A stretch of 12,278 nt of DNA, from NCBI GenBank assembly GCA_900769765.1, contig CAAGHW010000096.1:1-12278 (forward strand), given 5' to 3'. Under the pieces are notes generated by a model that was not told the DNA's origin, searched no databases, and was given only the letters and a program-made list of their open reading frames with translations. A program made the position numbers and the translations under genes. This document shows, one piece after another, positions 1 to 7,606 of the stretch. The first letter of the stretch is position 1, and every line of letters starts with the position of its first letter. The stretch is from Bacteroidaceae bacterium (lineage in GTDB: Bacteria; Bacteroidota; Bacteroidia; Bacteroidales; Bacteroidaceae).

Positions 1-151
1 CAGCGATTTCGAGAAGATTCTTGGAATAAAGACCGTTCTCATGGGCTTTGGCCTTGAGAGCGATGCAATCCACTCTCCGAACGAAAACTTCAACCTCGAT
101 ATTTTCCGCAAGGGTATTGAAGCTGTTGTGGAGTTCTACAAGCAACTTTAA
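1..151 (+). CDS. M20-family metallopeptidase (dipeptidase-like), C-terminal fragment
   Basis: This is the 3' end of a gene that begins before the window. Frame 2 (codons from position 2) reads 49 residues to TAA at 149-151. The tail contains GFGLESDAIHSPNENF followed by an amphipathic end, IEAVVEFYKQL. The segment G-x-G...D-x-x-H-S-P-N-E is the characteristic C-terminal signature of M20 peptidases, in which the His is known to be a ligand of the second zinc ion. Members are usually cytoplasmic exopeptidases or dipeptidases that finish peptide breakdown, and Bacteroidales commonly carry ones of about 450 residues. Only the tail is visible, so the exact subfamily (dipeptidase, carboxypeptidase, deacylase) cannot be fixed. 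A strong hairpin follows 14 bases after the stop, so it is probably the last gene of its transcript and separate from the genes downstream. Confidence 0.8.
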   Translation, partial: SDFEKILGIKTVLMGFGLESDAIHSPNENFNLDIFRKGIEAVVEFYKQL

Positions 152-165
152 GCGACACTTGATAT

Positions 166-214
166 ATAACGTGAATCAGCCGAAGAACCAGGTTCTTCGG
201 CTGATTCACGTTAT
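166..214 (+). terminator. Long perfect hairpin, probable transcription terminator of the M20 gene
   Basis: Positions 166-189 and 191-214 are perfect reverse complements (24 bp) around the single base A190; in RNA the inner pairs would open to a loop of a few bases. The core is CAGCCGAAGAACC / GGTTCTTCGGCTG. A T-rich stretch (TTCTTTTTCT, about 230-239) lies downstream, but no U-tract follows the stem directly, which is atypical for a Rho-independent terminator. Its position just after the stop codon makes termination, or protection of the mRNA 3' end, the likeliest role. Confidence 0.65.
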
Positions 215-263
215 GATACTTGCAATAATTCTTTTTCTGTGTAAAAATAATATACAAAAGTGT

Positions 264-271
264 TAATTTTG
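264..271 (+). promoter_or_regulatory. Probable promoter -7 element of the GLUG-protein gene
   Basis: TAATTTTG at 264-271 matches the Bacteroidota sigma-ABfr -7 consensus TAnnTTTG exactly. The expected -33 TTTG about 20 bases upstream (near 238-243) is poor: only TGTG/TGTA is present. Transcription would start around 276-279, giving a leader of about 70 bases to the preferred start at 350. The same TAATTTTG octamer occurs in the promoter of the downstream operon. Confidence 0.5.
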
Positions 272-349
272 TAACGGGAAAATGGAGTATTGCAAATATT
301 TTGAATGCATCTTCCTGACAGTGAATTGTTTAATTCTAACTCCGTATAT

Positions 350-3300
350 ATGAGACTAAAAAGAATTTTTATATTATTTTTTATTGCTTTTATAGTTGTT
401 GCCAACATCGGTCATGCCCAATCCGACATGTGGAGCTACCCGACAAGTTTGTCGCTCGTCGAGGACCCTACACTTGTAACCGATACGGAACTGCGTGATG
501 GCTCTAAGGAAAAGCCATATACCATTTCAACAGCGCAAGAACTTGCCTATTTTGCGTATTATGTCAATAATAAATTCAGCGGAGATGCCTATAAGGGCAA
601 ATATGTGGTACTCACGGCTGATATTGTACTGAATGAAAATCTGATAGACGCAAACGGCAATGTCGATGCGAAAGCAAAGGAGTGGGTGCCGATAGGAGAG
701 TATGGTACTTTGTACAACGACAGTTTTGAAGGTGTCTTTGACGGACAGGGACACACTATCAGCGGTGTCTATATCAACTCTAACAAGGCATATAATGGAC
801 TCTTTGGAGACCTGAAGCATGGTAGCATCAAGAACCTGCATGTCAAAGACAGTTACATTATGAATGGCTCAAAGTGTACGGGCGGTGTCGTGGCACATGT
901 GCATGGAAGTAATTCTACTCATGGCGGCGAAACCGAGCTGGTTGTAGAAAACTGTTCTTTCATTGGTATCATTGAGGGAAAGACTTCTACAAATTATACA
1001 GGTGGTATTGTGGGGCACGAAGAAAGCAGCGGAAAATTTGTAATCAGGAATTGTACCACAGAGGGATTCCTGTCCGATGCGAACGCTTCGTACCTTGGCG
1101 GTATATCTGCATATACCGACGGAACGCAGGTTTCAGGCTGTGTCAACCGCATGCATATCAGTGGATGCAATCAAGGACGCTTGGGAGGTGTTGCCGCAGT
1201 AACACATGCTGTGGATAACTGTATGAACTATGGCGACATAGTAAGTGGAACAGCCAAGTATATCGGTGGCGTTGTTGCCGAGGCAAAAGGCGATGCTATG
1301 CAATGTGCTAATTTGGGTAACATCAATGTTACGGGAAGCAAGGCTGCCCAGGTAGGCGGTGTAATTGGTTTGAGTACAGCCAACATTACATTCTGCGGAA
1401 ATTTCGGTACCATAAATACAACGGATGCGACACCTTCAGGAGAACTTCTGGTAGGAGGTATTGTTGGGCAGACAGGTTATCGTATATGGCAATGTTACAA
1501 CCATGGCGACATAACAGCATCGTCAAGCAATGTCAAGTGTGCCGGACTTGTCGGTGATTATCAGGGTACTCTCGATTACGGAAATGTACGCAATGGTTTC
1601 AATACCGGTAAAATATCCGGAGGCTATGCTGTTGCTGCAAAAGCAAAATCATATGGGGAGATGGTTGGATCCAATGTCGTGTGGCTTGAGGGAAGTGCCG
1701 GTCAAGGAGTTCCCGGTACCGATGAAACGACAATGCGTAGCAAGGAATACTTTACGGACAACACCATTGCCGACAATGTCTTTGATATGATGGAGAATGC
1801 GACAGGAGTGCTTTGGGGTAGTGATGTCAACAACAACGGTTATCCTATTCCAAATATCCTGGGTGGCGTAAATACCTATTTTTATATGCAGGGGGAATAT
1901 GGTACTGAGCAGAATCCATATCTCATCGAAAATCTTGCCGACATAAACGAAATGAGACGTTGTGTCGTGGGTGGTGAGTCTTTTGAAGGTAAGTTCTTCT
2001 CCCAAATTTCGGACATTGACTTTTCATCAGAGGATAATTTTGTTCCAATTGGTGTGAGATTTGATGTCAGGGATTATGCAGGAATCATTGTTGATATTTC
2101 TGAATCCTATCCTTTTGCCGGTAATTACAATGGAAACGGATGTAGTATTGAAGGCATATCTGTTGTTCAGGGCACCAAGTGTGGCTCGGCTTTCTTTGCC
2201 GAAAACCGTGGTGTCATAAAGAAACTTGACTTTGAAGGATTTACTATTGTCGATAATAGTCAGGAACCGGCAGATGTGGCTGTCGTGGCTGTGACAAATA
2301 AAGGAACAATAAGCGATATTATAGTCAATGATGTCAATTTGAAGGGAACTGCAGTTGTAGCCGGTGTTGCGGGAGACAATTCGGGAGCTATTGAAAATGT
2401 GACTGTGTGCAATGTCGTTCTCGAAGGTAAACATACGGGGGGTGTAGCTGGAACAAACGGTGGAAGCATAGAAAATGCGTCGGTCTATAATGCCTGTTTG
2501 GAAGGTCTGTATGCCGGTGGCGTTTCAGGAATAAGTAGCGGAAAAATTGAAAAGACATCGGTGTTCAATACCGATATCGAGGGTATGTATATTGGCGGTA
2601 TTGTAGGAGTGTCCCAAGATGCCATTATCAATCATTCGACATCGGTAGCCGTACTCGACACCAGAAGCTATGAACCTGAGCAGGGCAAGAAACCTTGCAT
2701 GGGAGGTATCGCCGGTTTTGCCTATGATATATCCGTTCGGGATTGTTATGCTATATGTGATACTGCATACTATCTTTACGACAGCAACAAACAACCTGTT
2801 ATAGGAGGCCTCGTGGGCTGTAACGAGGAGATAGCAACGATAGAGATAAAATCTTCTGTTGCACCATGGGGCGATGTCTTTCCACAAGATATACATTTCG
2901 GATTTCTTGTCGGAGATGCAAATGTAAAATCGATAAACGCTGTTTCTGATTTGATTACCTATGCGGATATGTACCTGTTGAATTCCGCCTTTATATGGAG
3001 AGGTGTTGCATCCCATTTGAATTATGACTATTCAAAAAATCTCTCATTCATATACTTATATAAACAAAAGTACGAGTTGGAGAGGACAGATGTAGAGTGG
3101 GACGTGAAATATTTCAATTCGGAGAATCTTGTACAAGGCTATTATATGGTGTTGCCAAAATATTGTCCGACAACATACGCCGTCAATACTGTTGGCGCAG
3201 AACCTATGGCAACATATCTTGATATGAGTGCCGTAAAGCCCATGGACAATACTCTTTTTGAACCTGCTGCACATGTTGTGGTGGATGAGTTCTACAATTT

Positions 3301-4759
3301 GCCGAACATTGTTTCGCCCGATGGCGTTGTGCGTAATCTCGTTCTTGTTGACGGCAAGGATTTTGAGTTGGGCGGAAAATCCATTAAGGCAGGATGTGTC
3401 AGTTTCAACAGAAACGATGCCTGTGGCTTGAGTGCAATCTGTTTGCCTTTTGACTTGGATGTGAATCTCTTGCCTGATGGTTCTCGTGCCGAGATTGTAA
3501 GCAATGTGGCAAATGGATTTGTAAATGCCGAGGTTGCGACAGGCATAATAGCGGCTGGTACACCTTTCCTGTTGCATTGCGAAAACAAAGATTTCTTATT
3601 GTCGGTGACAACAGAGGGTGTATGTAATGTTTCAACAACCCTTACAGATGGTCTTTTGACAGGTACCTATGAACAGAAGATATTGAGTGAAGGCGATTAT
3701 TATCTTGATGGTGATGCCCGTTGTTTTGTTAGGGCTGAAAAAGATACAGTAATCAATGCTTTTACTGCATACATACCGCAAAACAAGGTTGGCGAAACTA
3801 TTGAGACGTTGCCTGTCATATACAGGTCTACCGGATGTTACTACCGTCTCTCTGTAAATGACTGTTACCTTACAGCCAAAGAAGAGGGATTATCCTTTTC
3901 TGATGATGTAGAGAGTGCTTCTACAATTTTCTATTATGACACTGATTTAGGATTGCTTTCATATTACAATTCTTGTTACATTGACAATGACGGCTATACA
4001 GCTGTCGGCGAAACTCCTGTTGTCTCTTTTTTCAACATAGCTGCCAATGATACCGACAAGTATAACTTGTGTATCGATGGCACATTTTGGGGTATTGACA
4101 ATGAAGGTGCTCTTTGCCGTTATGAAAATGTGTCGGATTCGGAAAATGCCGAAAATATGGAATGGAGTGTTGAAGAAGTGGAGTACCTGCCCGTTTCAAT
4201 CACTGCTCTCGGATATGCAACCTTATATGCCGGTGTTGCTTTGGAAGTGCCAGAAAATGTTTCGGCACACACCATTGTCGTTGATGGAGATGAAGCATTG
4301 CTCAGTAAACCGCTTGATGTTATCCCTGCAGGTTGTGGTGTAGTGCTTGTAGTCGAGGAGGAACTTGATGAAACGACTGTGTATGAATTCCCTGTTGTAA
4401 CTGACGATGAGGTTGTCGAGAATAATGCTCTTAGAGGAACTGTTGCATCGACATTCGTAGAACCCGATGTGGATACTGCGTATTATACTCTTGCAAATGT
4501 GGATGATGTTCCGGTTTTTTATATGGCAGAGATTGTGGACGGTAAATTCTACAACAATGGACATGCGGTCTATTTGACACATGAAAATACTGATGAAAAT
4601 GCTCCTTTTCTCATAAAGTTCCATTCAAGTACCAATATTGATGATGTGAAGAGTGAAAACGGAAAGGTAAGGGCTGTTTACGATTTGCAGGGCCGCAGGG
4701 TCAATACCCCTCAAATAGGTGTTTATATTGTAAACGGCAAACAAATGCTGATTAAATAA
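350..4759 (+). CDS. Large secreted GLUG/beta-helix repeat protein with C-terminal sorting-like tail
   Basis: A 1469-residue exported protein. I chose ATG at 350 over ATG 305 because it starts directly with a signal peptide (MRLKRIFILFFIAFIVVANIGHAQ, cleavage after about residue 24); the earlier start adds 15 polar residues in front. Module 1 starts near D50 (DGSKEKPYTIST), continues through WVPIG and FDGQGHTISG, then about eight GLUG-like turns of GG(I/V)xG...C-x-N-x-G-x-I up to about residue 440. Module 2 restarts near residue 515 (GEYGTEQNPYLI, then FVPIG and YNGNGCSIEG) and includes a 26-residue repeat run near 654-760. Later parts contain two segments familiar from Prevotella/Bacteroides secreted proteins: CLPFDL...AAGTPFLL (from about 1031) and LPVSI...GYATLYAGVAL (from about 1280). 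The end, YDLQGRRVNT...GVYIVNGKQMLIK (from 1444), resembles a type IX secretion C-terminal sorting domain. A surface adhesin or ligand-binding role is inferred from architecture; no catalytic motif was recognised. It has its own promoter and terminator. Confidence 0.85.
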   Translation: MRLKRIFILFFIAFIVVANIGHAQSDMWSYPTSLSLVEDPTLVTDTELRDGSKEKPYTISTAQELAYFAYYVNNKFSGDAYKGKYVVLTADIVLNENLIDANGNVDAKAKEWVPIGEYGTLYNDSFEGVFDGQGHTISGVYINSNKAYNGLFGDLKHGSIKNLHVKDSYIMNGSKCTGGVVAHVHGSNSTHGGETELVVENCSFIGIIEGKTSTNYTGGIVGHEESSGKFVIRNCTTEGFLSDANASYLGGISAYTDGTQVSGCVNRMHISGCNQGRLGGVAAVTHAVDNCMNYGDIVSGTAKYIGGVVAEAKGDAMQCANLGNINVTGSKAAQVGGVIGLSTANITFCGNFGTINTTDATPSGELLVGGIVGQTGYRIWQCYNHGDITASSSNVKCAGLVGDYQGTLDYGNVRNGFNTGKISGGYAVAAKAKSYGEMVGSNVVWLEGSAGQGVPGTDETTMRSKEYFTDNTIADNVFDMMENATGVLWGSDVNNNGYPIPNILGGVNTYFYMQGEYGTEQNPYLIENLADINEMRRCVVGGESFEGKFFSQISDIDFSSEDNFVPIGVRFDVRDYAGIIVDISESYPFAGNYNGNGCSIEGISVVQGTKCGSAFFAENRGVIKKLDFEGFTIVDNSQEPADVAVVAVTNKGTISDIIVNDVNLKGTAVVAGVAGDNSGAIENVTVCNVVLEGKHTGGVAGTNGGSIENASVYNACLEGLYAGGVSGISSGKIEKTSVFNTDIEGMYIGGIVGVSQDAIINHSTSVAVLDTRSYEPEQGKKPCMGGIAGFAYDISVRDCYAICDTAYYLYDSNKQPVIGGLVGCNEEIATIEIKSSVAPWGDVFPQDIHFGFLVGDANVKSINAVSDLITYADMYLLNSAFIWRGVASHLNYDYSKNLSFIYLYKQKYELERTDVEWDVKYFNSENLVQGYYMVLPKYCPTTYAVNTVGAEPMATYLDMSAVKPMDNTLFEPAAHVVVDEFYNLPNIVSPDGVVRNLVLVDGKDFELGGKSIKAGCVSFNRNDACGLSAICLPFDLDVNLLPDGSRAEIVSNVANGFVNAEVATGIIAAGTPFLLHCENKDFLLSVTTEGVCNVSTTLTDGLLTGTYEQKILSEGDYYLDGDARCFVRAEKDTVINAFTAYIPQNKVGETIETLPVIYRSTGCYYRLSVNDCYLTAKEEGLSFSDDVESASTIFYYDTDLGLLSYYNSCYIDNDGYTAVGETPVVSFFNIAANDTDKYNLCIDGTFWGIDNEGALCRYENVSDSENAENMEWSVEEVEYLPVSITALGYATLYAGVALEVPENVSAHTIVVDGDEALLSKPLDVIPAGCGVVLVVEEELDETTVYEFPVVTDDEVVENNALRGTVASTFVEPDVDTAYYTLANVDDVPVFYMAEIVDGKFYNNGHAVYLTHENTDENAPFLIKFHSSTNIDDVKSENGKVRAVYDLQGRRVNTPQIGVYIVNGKQMLIK
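785..1680 (+). repeat. First GLUG-type repeat block with a regular cysteine ladder
   Basis: This coding repeat block holds degenerate turns of about 27-33 residues, each with a GG(I/V)(V/A)G strand and a following C-x-N-x-G-x-I-like strand, for example CMNYGDI, CANLGNI, CGNFGTI and CYNHGDI. Cysteines fall at residues 202, 235, 264, 291, 319, 349 and 382 (numbered from ATG 350), at the same place in consecutive turns. The next turn has Gly at this place (NGFNTGKIS). The nucleotide sequence of the turns has diverged, so the repeats are old and not a recombination-prone DNA array. Confidence 0.8.
2309..2640 (+). repeat. Second GLUG-type repeat block, 26-residue period
   Basis: Repeat-unit starts (the Ile of I-E-N or its equivalent) are at 2309, 2390, 2468, 2546 and 2624. 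The spacings are 81, 78, 78 and 78 bases, that is 27, 26, 26 and 26 residues. Units read like IENVTVCNVVLEG-GGVAG, IENASVYNACLEG-GGVSG and IEKTSVFNTDIEG-GGIVG. The regular period fits one turn of a beta-helix-like solenoid per unit. Protein similarity is much clearer than DNA identity. Confidence 0.8.
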
Positions 4760-4784
4760 GAAAATAAATCTTGATTGATATACG

Positions 4785-4820
4785 ACATTGTTCCCTACGC
4801 GAGTGGGGAACAATGTTTTT
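4785..4820 (+). terminator. Intrinsic terminator after the GLUG-protein gene
   Basis: ACATTGTTCCC (4785-4795) pairs perfectly with GGGAACAATGT (4806-4816). The stem can extend inward by a T-G wobble, A-T and C-G to leave a GCGA tetraloop (GNRA type) at 4799-4802. It is followed at once by TTTTT (4816-4820) and then a pyrimidine-rich CTCTCTTGTTT. It lies 25 bases after the stop at 4759, a textbook Rho-independent arrangement, and separates this gene from the operon downstream. Confidence 0.85.
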
Positions 4821-4890
4821 CTCTCTTGTTTGATTGCAACACCTTTCCGAAGAAAGCTCAAGAAAATTGTATGGATACCGAAACATACGA

Positions 4891-4922
4891 TTTGTATATA
4901 TGTGTTTTTTTTAGTAATTTTG
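4891..4922 (+). promoter_or_regulatory. Bacteroidota-type promoter of the metalloprotease-SusC-SusD operon
   Basis: TTTG at 4891-4894, a 20-base spacer, then TAATTTTG at 4915-4922. This fits the Bacteroidota primary-sigma consensus (TTTG at -33, TAnnTTTG at -7) in both sequence and spacing. Transcription is expected near 4926-4930, leaving a leader of roughly 75 bases before the ATG at 5003. The spacer holds an uninterrupted run of eight T (4905-4912). Confidence 0.8.
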
Positions 4923-4935
4923 CAAATTCATTACG

Positions 4936-4959
4936 TTTTATGCCTTAAATAGCATAAAA
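4936..4959 (+). promoter_or_regulatory. Small stem-loop in the operon's 5' leader
   Basis: TTTTATGC (4936-4943) and GCATAAAA (4952-4959) are exact reverse complements around the 8-base loop CTTAAATA. It falls just inside the predicted transcript. The stem is AT-rich and weak, so it may be an RNA leader hairpin, a dyad bound by a regulator, or chance in AT-rich DNA. Confidence 0.35.
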
Positions 4960-4992
4960 ATGATGAAAAAATGCTCGAAAAAGAATAATTAA
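4960..4992 (+). CDS. Possible 10-codon upstream ORF in the operon leader
   Basis: ATG at 4960 opens a short frame MMKKCSKKNN ending with TAA at 4990-4992, ten bases before the metalloprotease ATG and in a different frame from it. Four of its ten residues are lysine. It begins directly at the end of the leader hairpin. It could be a regulatory leader peptide, but AT-rich leaders produce such frames by chance and there is no independent sign of translation. Confidence 0.2.
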   Translation: MMKKCSKKNN

Positions 4993-5002
4993 AACCAAAA
5001 AT

Positions 5003-7606
5003 ATGAAAAACAAATTCTTGTTGACTGCCGTAGCGATACTTTCTGCTATGGGATTGTCTGAAAGCTCCTATGCCGTTGGCTTGCAGAACGATACTTTGCC
5101 TACGGTAAAAAAAGAGGTGTCGAAAAACGACTCGATATATACTCGAATAACAGGTAAAGAGTCTTTTGAGTGCAGCTCTGTTGTCGATGTAATATGCAAA
5201 GGCGATACATTCTATATTGAGATGCCTGTTGAATTGATGGGACGTGAATTTCTCGTTACAAACCGTTTGCAAAAGGTGCAGCGTGAACTTAACGATGCCG
5301 GAGTGAACAAAGGTATCGTATATCAGAACCAGTCACTGACTTTTGAGGTAGATTCGCTTTTCAAGAATGTTACCATACGTCAGCAGAGGGTAACACCCGA
5401 AGTTCCCGAGGGAGATGCCATACAGGAGTCGGTAGAGAATAACTACGTAAATCCTATTCTGGCCCGTATAAAGGTTGATGCCGTTTCGCCTGAAAACAAA
5501 TCTGTAGTTTTTCAGGTCAATGAATTGTTCAACGGTTCGAACAGTTGTGTCAACGACCTTTTCTATAATATCAATTTAGGAACAAGTGCAATATCGAATC
5601 TTTCTCGCATCATTGACATAAAGGCTTTTGAAAGCAACCTTACCGCAACAGCCGAGCTTACTACAAAGGTTGTTGAGGGTAGAGCGAGCGTGAATGTCAC
5701 TTCTGTTGTCAGCTCTACATTGACATTGCTTCCCAAAGAGCCTATGATGGCGCGCGAGGAGAGCAACAGAGTGGGATATTTCACAGTATCAAACCTTAAA
5801 TATACCGACGAACAGCAATCGGTAGAGCATAAACGCTATGTTACCCGTTGGCGTCTTGAGCCATCGGACAAGGAGGCTTATATGCGAGGTGAACTCGTGG
5901 AGCCTGTAAAACCAATTGTCTTTTATGTAGATAAGGCTATGCCTGCGAAACTCATGCCTTATATTAAGGAGGGTATCCTTGAATGGAATGTGGCTTTCGA
6001 AAAGGCCGGTTTCAAGAATGCTGTTCAAGTGGCAGAATACACCGACAGCATTGCTGCTGAGGGTGATGACATGAAATATTCTGTCCTTACCCATGCAGCA
6101 TCTACAAAGTCAAATGCTATGGGACCTTCAACAATTGACCTCCGTTCGGGAGAGATTCTGGAAGCCGATATCATCTGGTGGCACAATGTACAACTGTTGC
6201 TGAAAGAGTGGATTGTTGTGCAGACTGCAGCTGTGAACCCTGCAGCGCGCACTCACCATTTGCCCGACAGTCTTATGGGTGATGCTGCACGTTTTGTGGC
6301 GTGCCACGAGGTAGGTCACTCTTTGGGTCTGCGTCATAACATGAGGGCTTCGGCCGCTTACTCTGTCGATTCATTGCGCTCGGCAAGTTTTACTTCAAGA
6401 ATTGGCGGTACATCTTCTTCAATAATGGATTATGCCCGTTTCAACTATATTGCCCAGCCTGCTGACGGCGTAAAGGCTCTTTCACCTCATATTGGACCCT
6501 ATGACCTTATGGCAATAGAGTGGGGCTATCGTTGGTTCCCTAACGAAGAGATTGCAAAGGTTGAACTCGGAAAATTTTTGCAGAAACACGATAAACCGTT
6601 GTACCGATACAGCGAGACACAGTCGGCACGCACTGCAGTTGACCCACGTGCCATGAGCGAAGACCTCGGAGACAACGCGATGAAGGCTGCACGCTTGGGC
6701 ATAGAGAACTTGAAGCGTATTGTTCCCAATATTATAAAGTGGACTACAACCGGCGAGCCTTCGCAGACATACGACGATGCCGCAAAACTCTATTCGGGAG
6801 TACTTTTCCAATGGAGTCTGTACCACTATCACGTAATGGCAAACATCGGCGGTATCTATCTGGAGAATACTGTTGTCGGTGATGGACGAAAAACATTCGA
6901 GTTCGTAGAGAAGGAGCGTCAGAAAGATGCCGTAAAGTTCCTGCTTGAGGATGTCCTTTCGTATCCCGAATGGTTGTTCGGTGCGGAGGTTACCGATTAT
7001 ACATACTTCTTGCGTAATACCCCTATTGGCGTTATAGAGGAACATCCTCATTTCTTCCTGCGTAACCAGCAGAATTATGTGCTCTGGGACTTGTTGAGCA
7101 ATGAGCGTATAATGCGTATGCTCGAGAACGAATACAAGAATGGCAAAAAAGCTTTCACTGCATACGAAATGATGGATATGCTGCATGACCATATATTCTC
7201 TTCTACCAAAAAAGGCAAGAAACTTGATGTTATGGAGCGTAGCCTTCAGAAGAGTTTTGTCGATGCACTTATAACAGCAGCAGCCGAAGGACAGGGCTTG
7301 AAACTGAACAAGAATCTTGCAGACAGCTATGAAATGCATTCTTTGTTTGAAGAAGAGAATGCAAAGAGATGCATCTGTTGCGAGGAGTCTATGATACAAC
7401 GCGGTTTGTCGTCTGCGCCACGCACCTTGAAACTGAGCTCCGGACAGATTGACCGTACAAGCGATGCTATAAGCATAAAACGCGGAGAACTGTTGAGAAT
7501 TCTCCAACTGTTGGACAAGAAAATGAAGTCGGCCGATAAAGAGACCGAGTTGCATTATATGGATTTGATGAACCGTATACAGGATGCTCTTGACTTGCCG
7601 AAATAA
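5003..7606 (+). CDS. Exported metzincin-type zinc metalloprotease (DUF5117/DUF4953-like)
   Basis: 867 residues. The N-terminus MKNKFLLTAVAILSAMGLSESSYA is a signal peptide with likely cleavage after A24; no lipobox is seen, so the protein is probably periplasmic or secreted. The extended zinc site HEVGHSLGLRH gives H435, E436, H439 and H445 (HExxHxxGxxH), and a Met-turn SSIMDY with M475 follows 30 residues later; together these define a metzincin. The order of an N-terminal beta-rich region (about 40-300), a catalytic region (about 310-500) and a long helical C-terminal part matches the Bacteroidota family known from Pfam as DUF5118, DUF5117 and DUF4953, recalled rather than searched; its usual length is 800-900, so it looks complete. 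All catalytic residues are present. A C-x-C-C cluster (C790, C792, C793) lies in the C-terminal region. It is the first gene after the promoter at 4891, and its stop TAA shares its last A with the first ATG of the SusC gene. Likely role: cutting protein into peptides for the SusC/SusD pair. Confidence 0.92.
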   Translation: MKNKFLLTAVAILSAMGLSESSYAVGLQNDTLPTVKKEVSKNDSIYTRITGKESFECSSVVDVICKGDTFYIEMPVELMGREFLVTNRLQKVQRELNDAGVNKGIVYQNQSLTFEVDSLFKNVTIRQQRVTPEVPEGDAIQESVENNYVNPILARIKVDAVSPENKSVVFQVNELFNGSNSCVNDLFYNINLGTSAISNLSRIIDIKAFESNLTATAELTTKVVEGRASVNVTSVVSSTLTLLPKEPMMAREESNRVGYFTVSNLKYTDEQQSVEHKRYVTRWRLEPSDKEAYMRGELVEPVKPIVFYVDKAMPAKLMPYIKEGILEWNVAFEKAGFKNAVQVAEYTDSIAAEGDDMKYSVLTHAASTKSNAMGPSTIDLRSGEILEADIIWWHNVQLLLKEWIVVQTAAVNPAARTHHLPDSLMGDAARFVACHEVGHSLGLRHNMRASAAYSVDSLRSASFTSRIGGTSSSIMDYARFNYIAQPADGVKALSPHIGPYDLMAIEWGYRWFPNEEIAKVELGKFLQKHDKPLYRYSETQSARTAVDPRAMSEDLGDNAMKAARLGIENLKRIVPNIIKWTTTGEPSQTYDDAAKLYSGVLFQWSLYHYHVMANIGGIYLENTVVGDGRKTFEFVEKERQKDAVKFLLEDVLSYPEWLFGAEVTDYTYFLRNTPIGVIEEHPHFFLRNQQNYVLWDLLSNERIMRMLENEYKNGKKAFTAYEMMDMLHDHIFSSTKKGKKLDVMERSLQKSFVDALITAAAEGQGLKLNKNLADSYEMHSLFEEENAKRCICCEESMIQRGLSSAPRTLKLSSGQIDRTSDAISIKRGELLRILQLLDKKMKSADKETELHYMDLMNRIQDALDLPK

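Noticed and set aside
166..214. Possible invertible (phase-variable) promoter element
   Set aside because: It is one palindrome with a single-base centre, not two separated inverted repeats flanking a promoter, and no invertase gene is in the window.
48..266. 72-codon + strand frame crossing the M20 gene end and the hairpin
   Set aside because: It overlaps the M20 tail in another frame and runs through the hairpin; its residues look like a random translation of that DNA.
297..303. TATTTTG as an alternative promoter -7 element
   Set aside because: One base short of TAnnTTTG, no good TTTG at the right distance upstream, and TAATTTTG at 264-271 is an exact match.
785..2640. Repeat blocks considered as CRISPR or DNA tandem arrays
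   Set aside because: The repetition is at protein level within one open frame; there are no identical DNA repeats with unique spacers.
6482..7555. 357-codon open frame on the minus strand
   Set aside because: It lies wholly inside and antisense to the metalloprotease, whose motifs are unmistakable. Its translation shows no recognisable domain and has the Cys/His/Leu-rich composition typical of a shadow frame.
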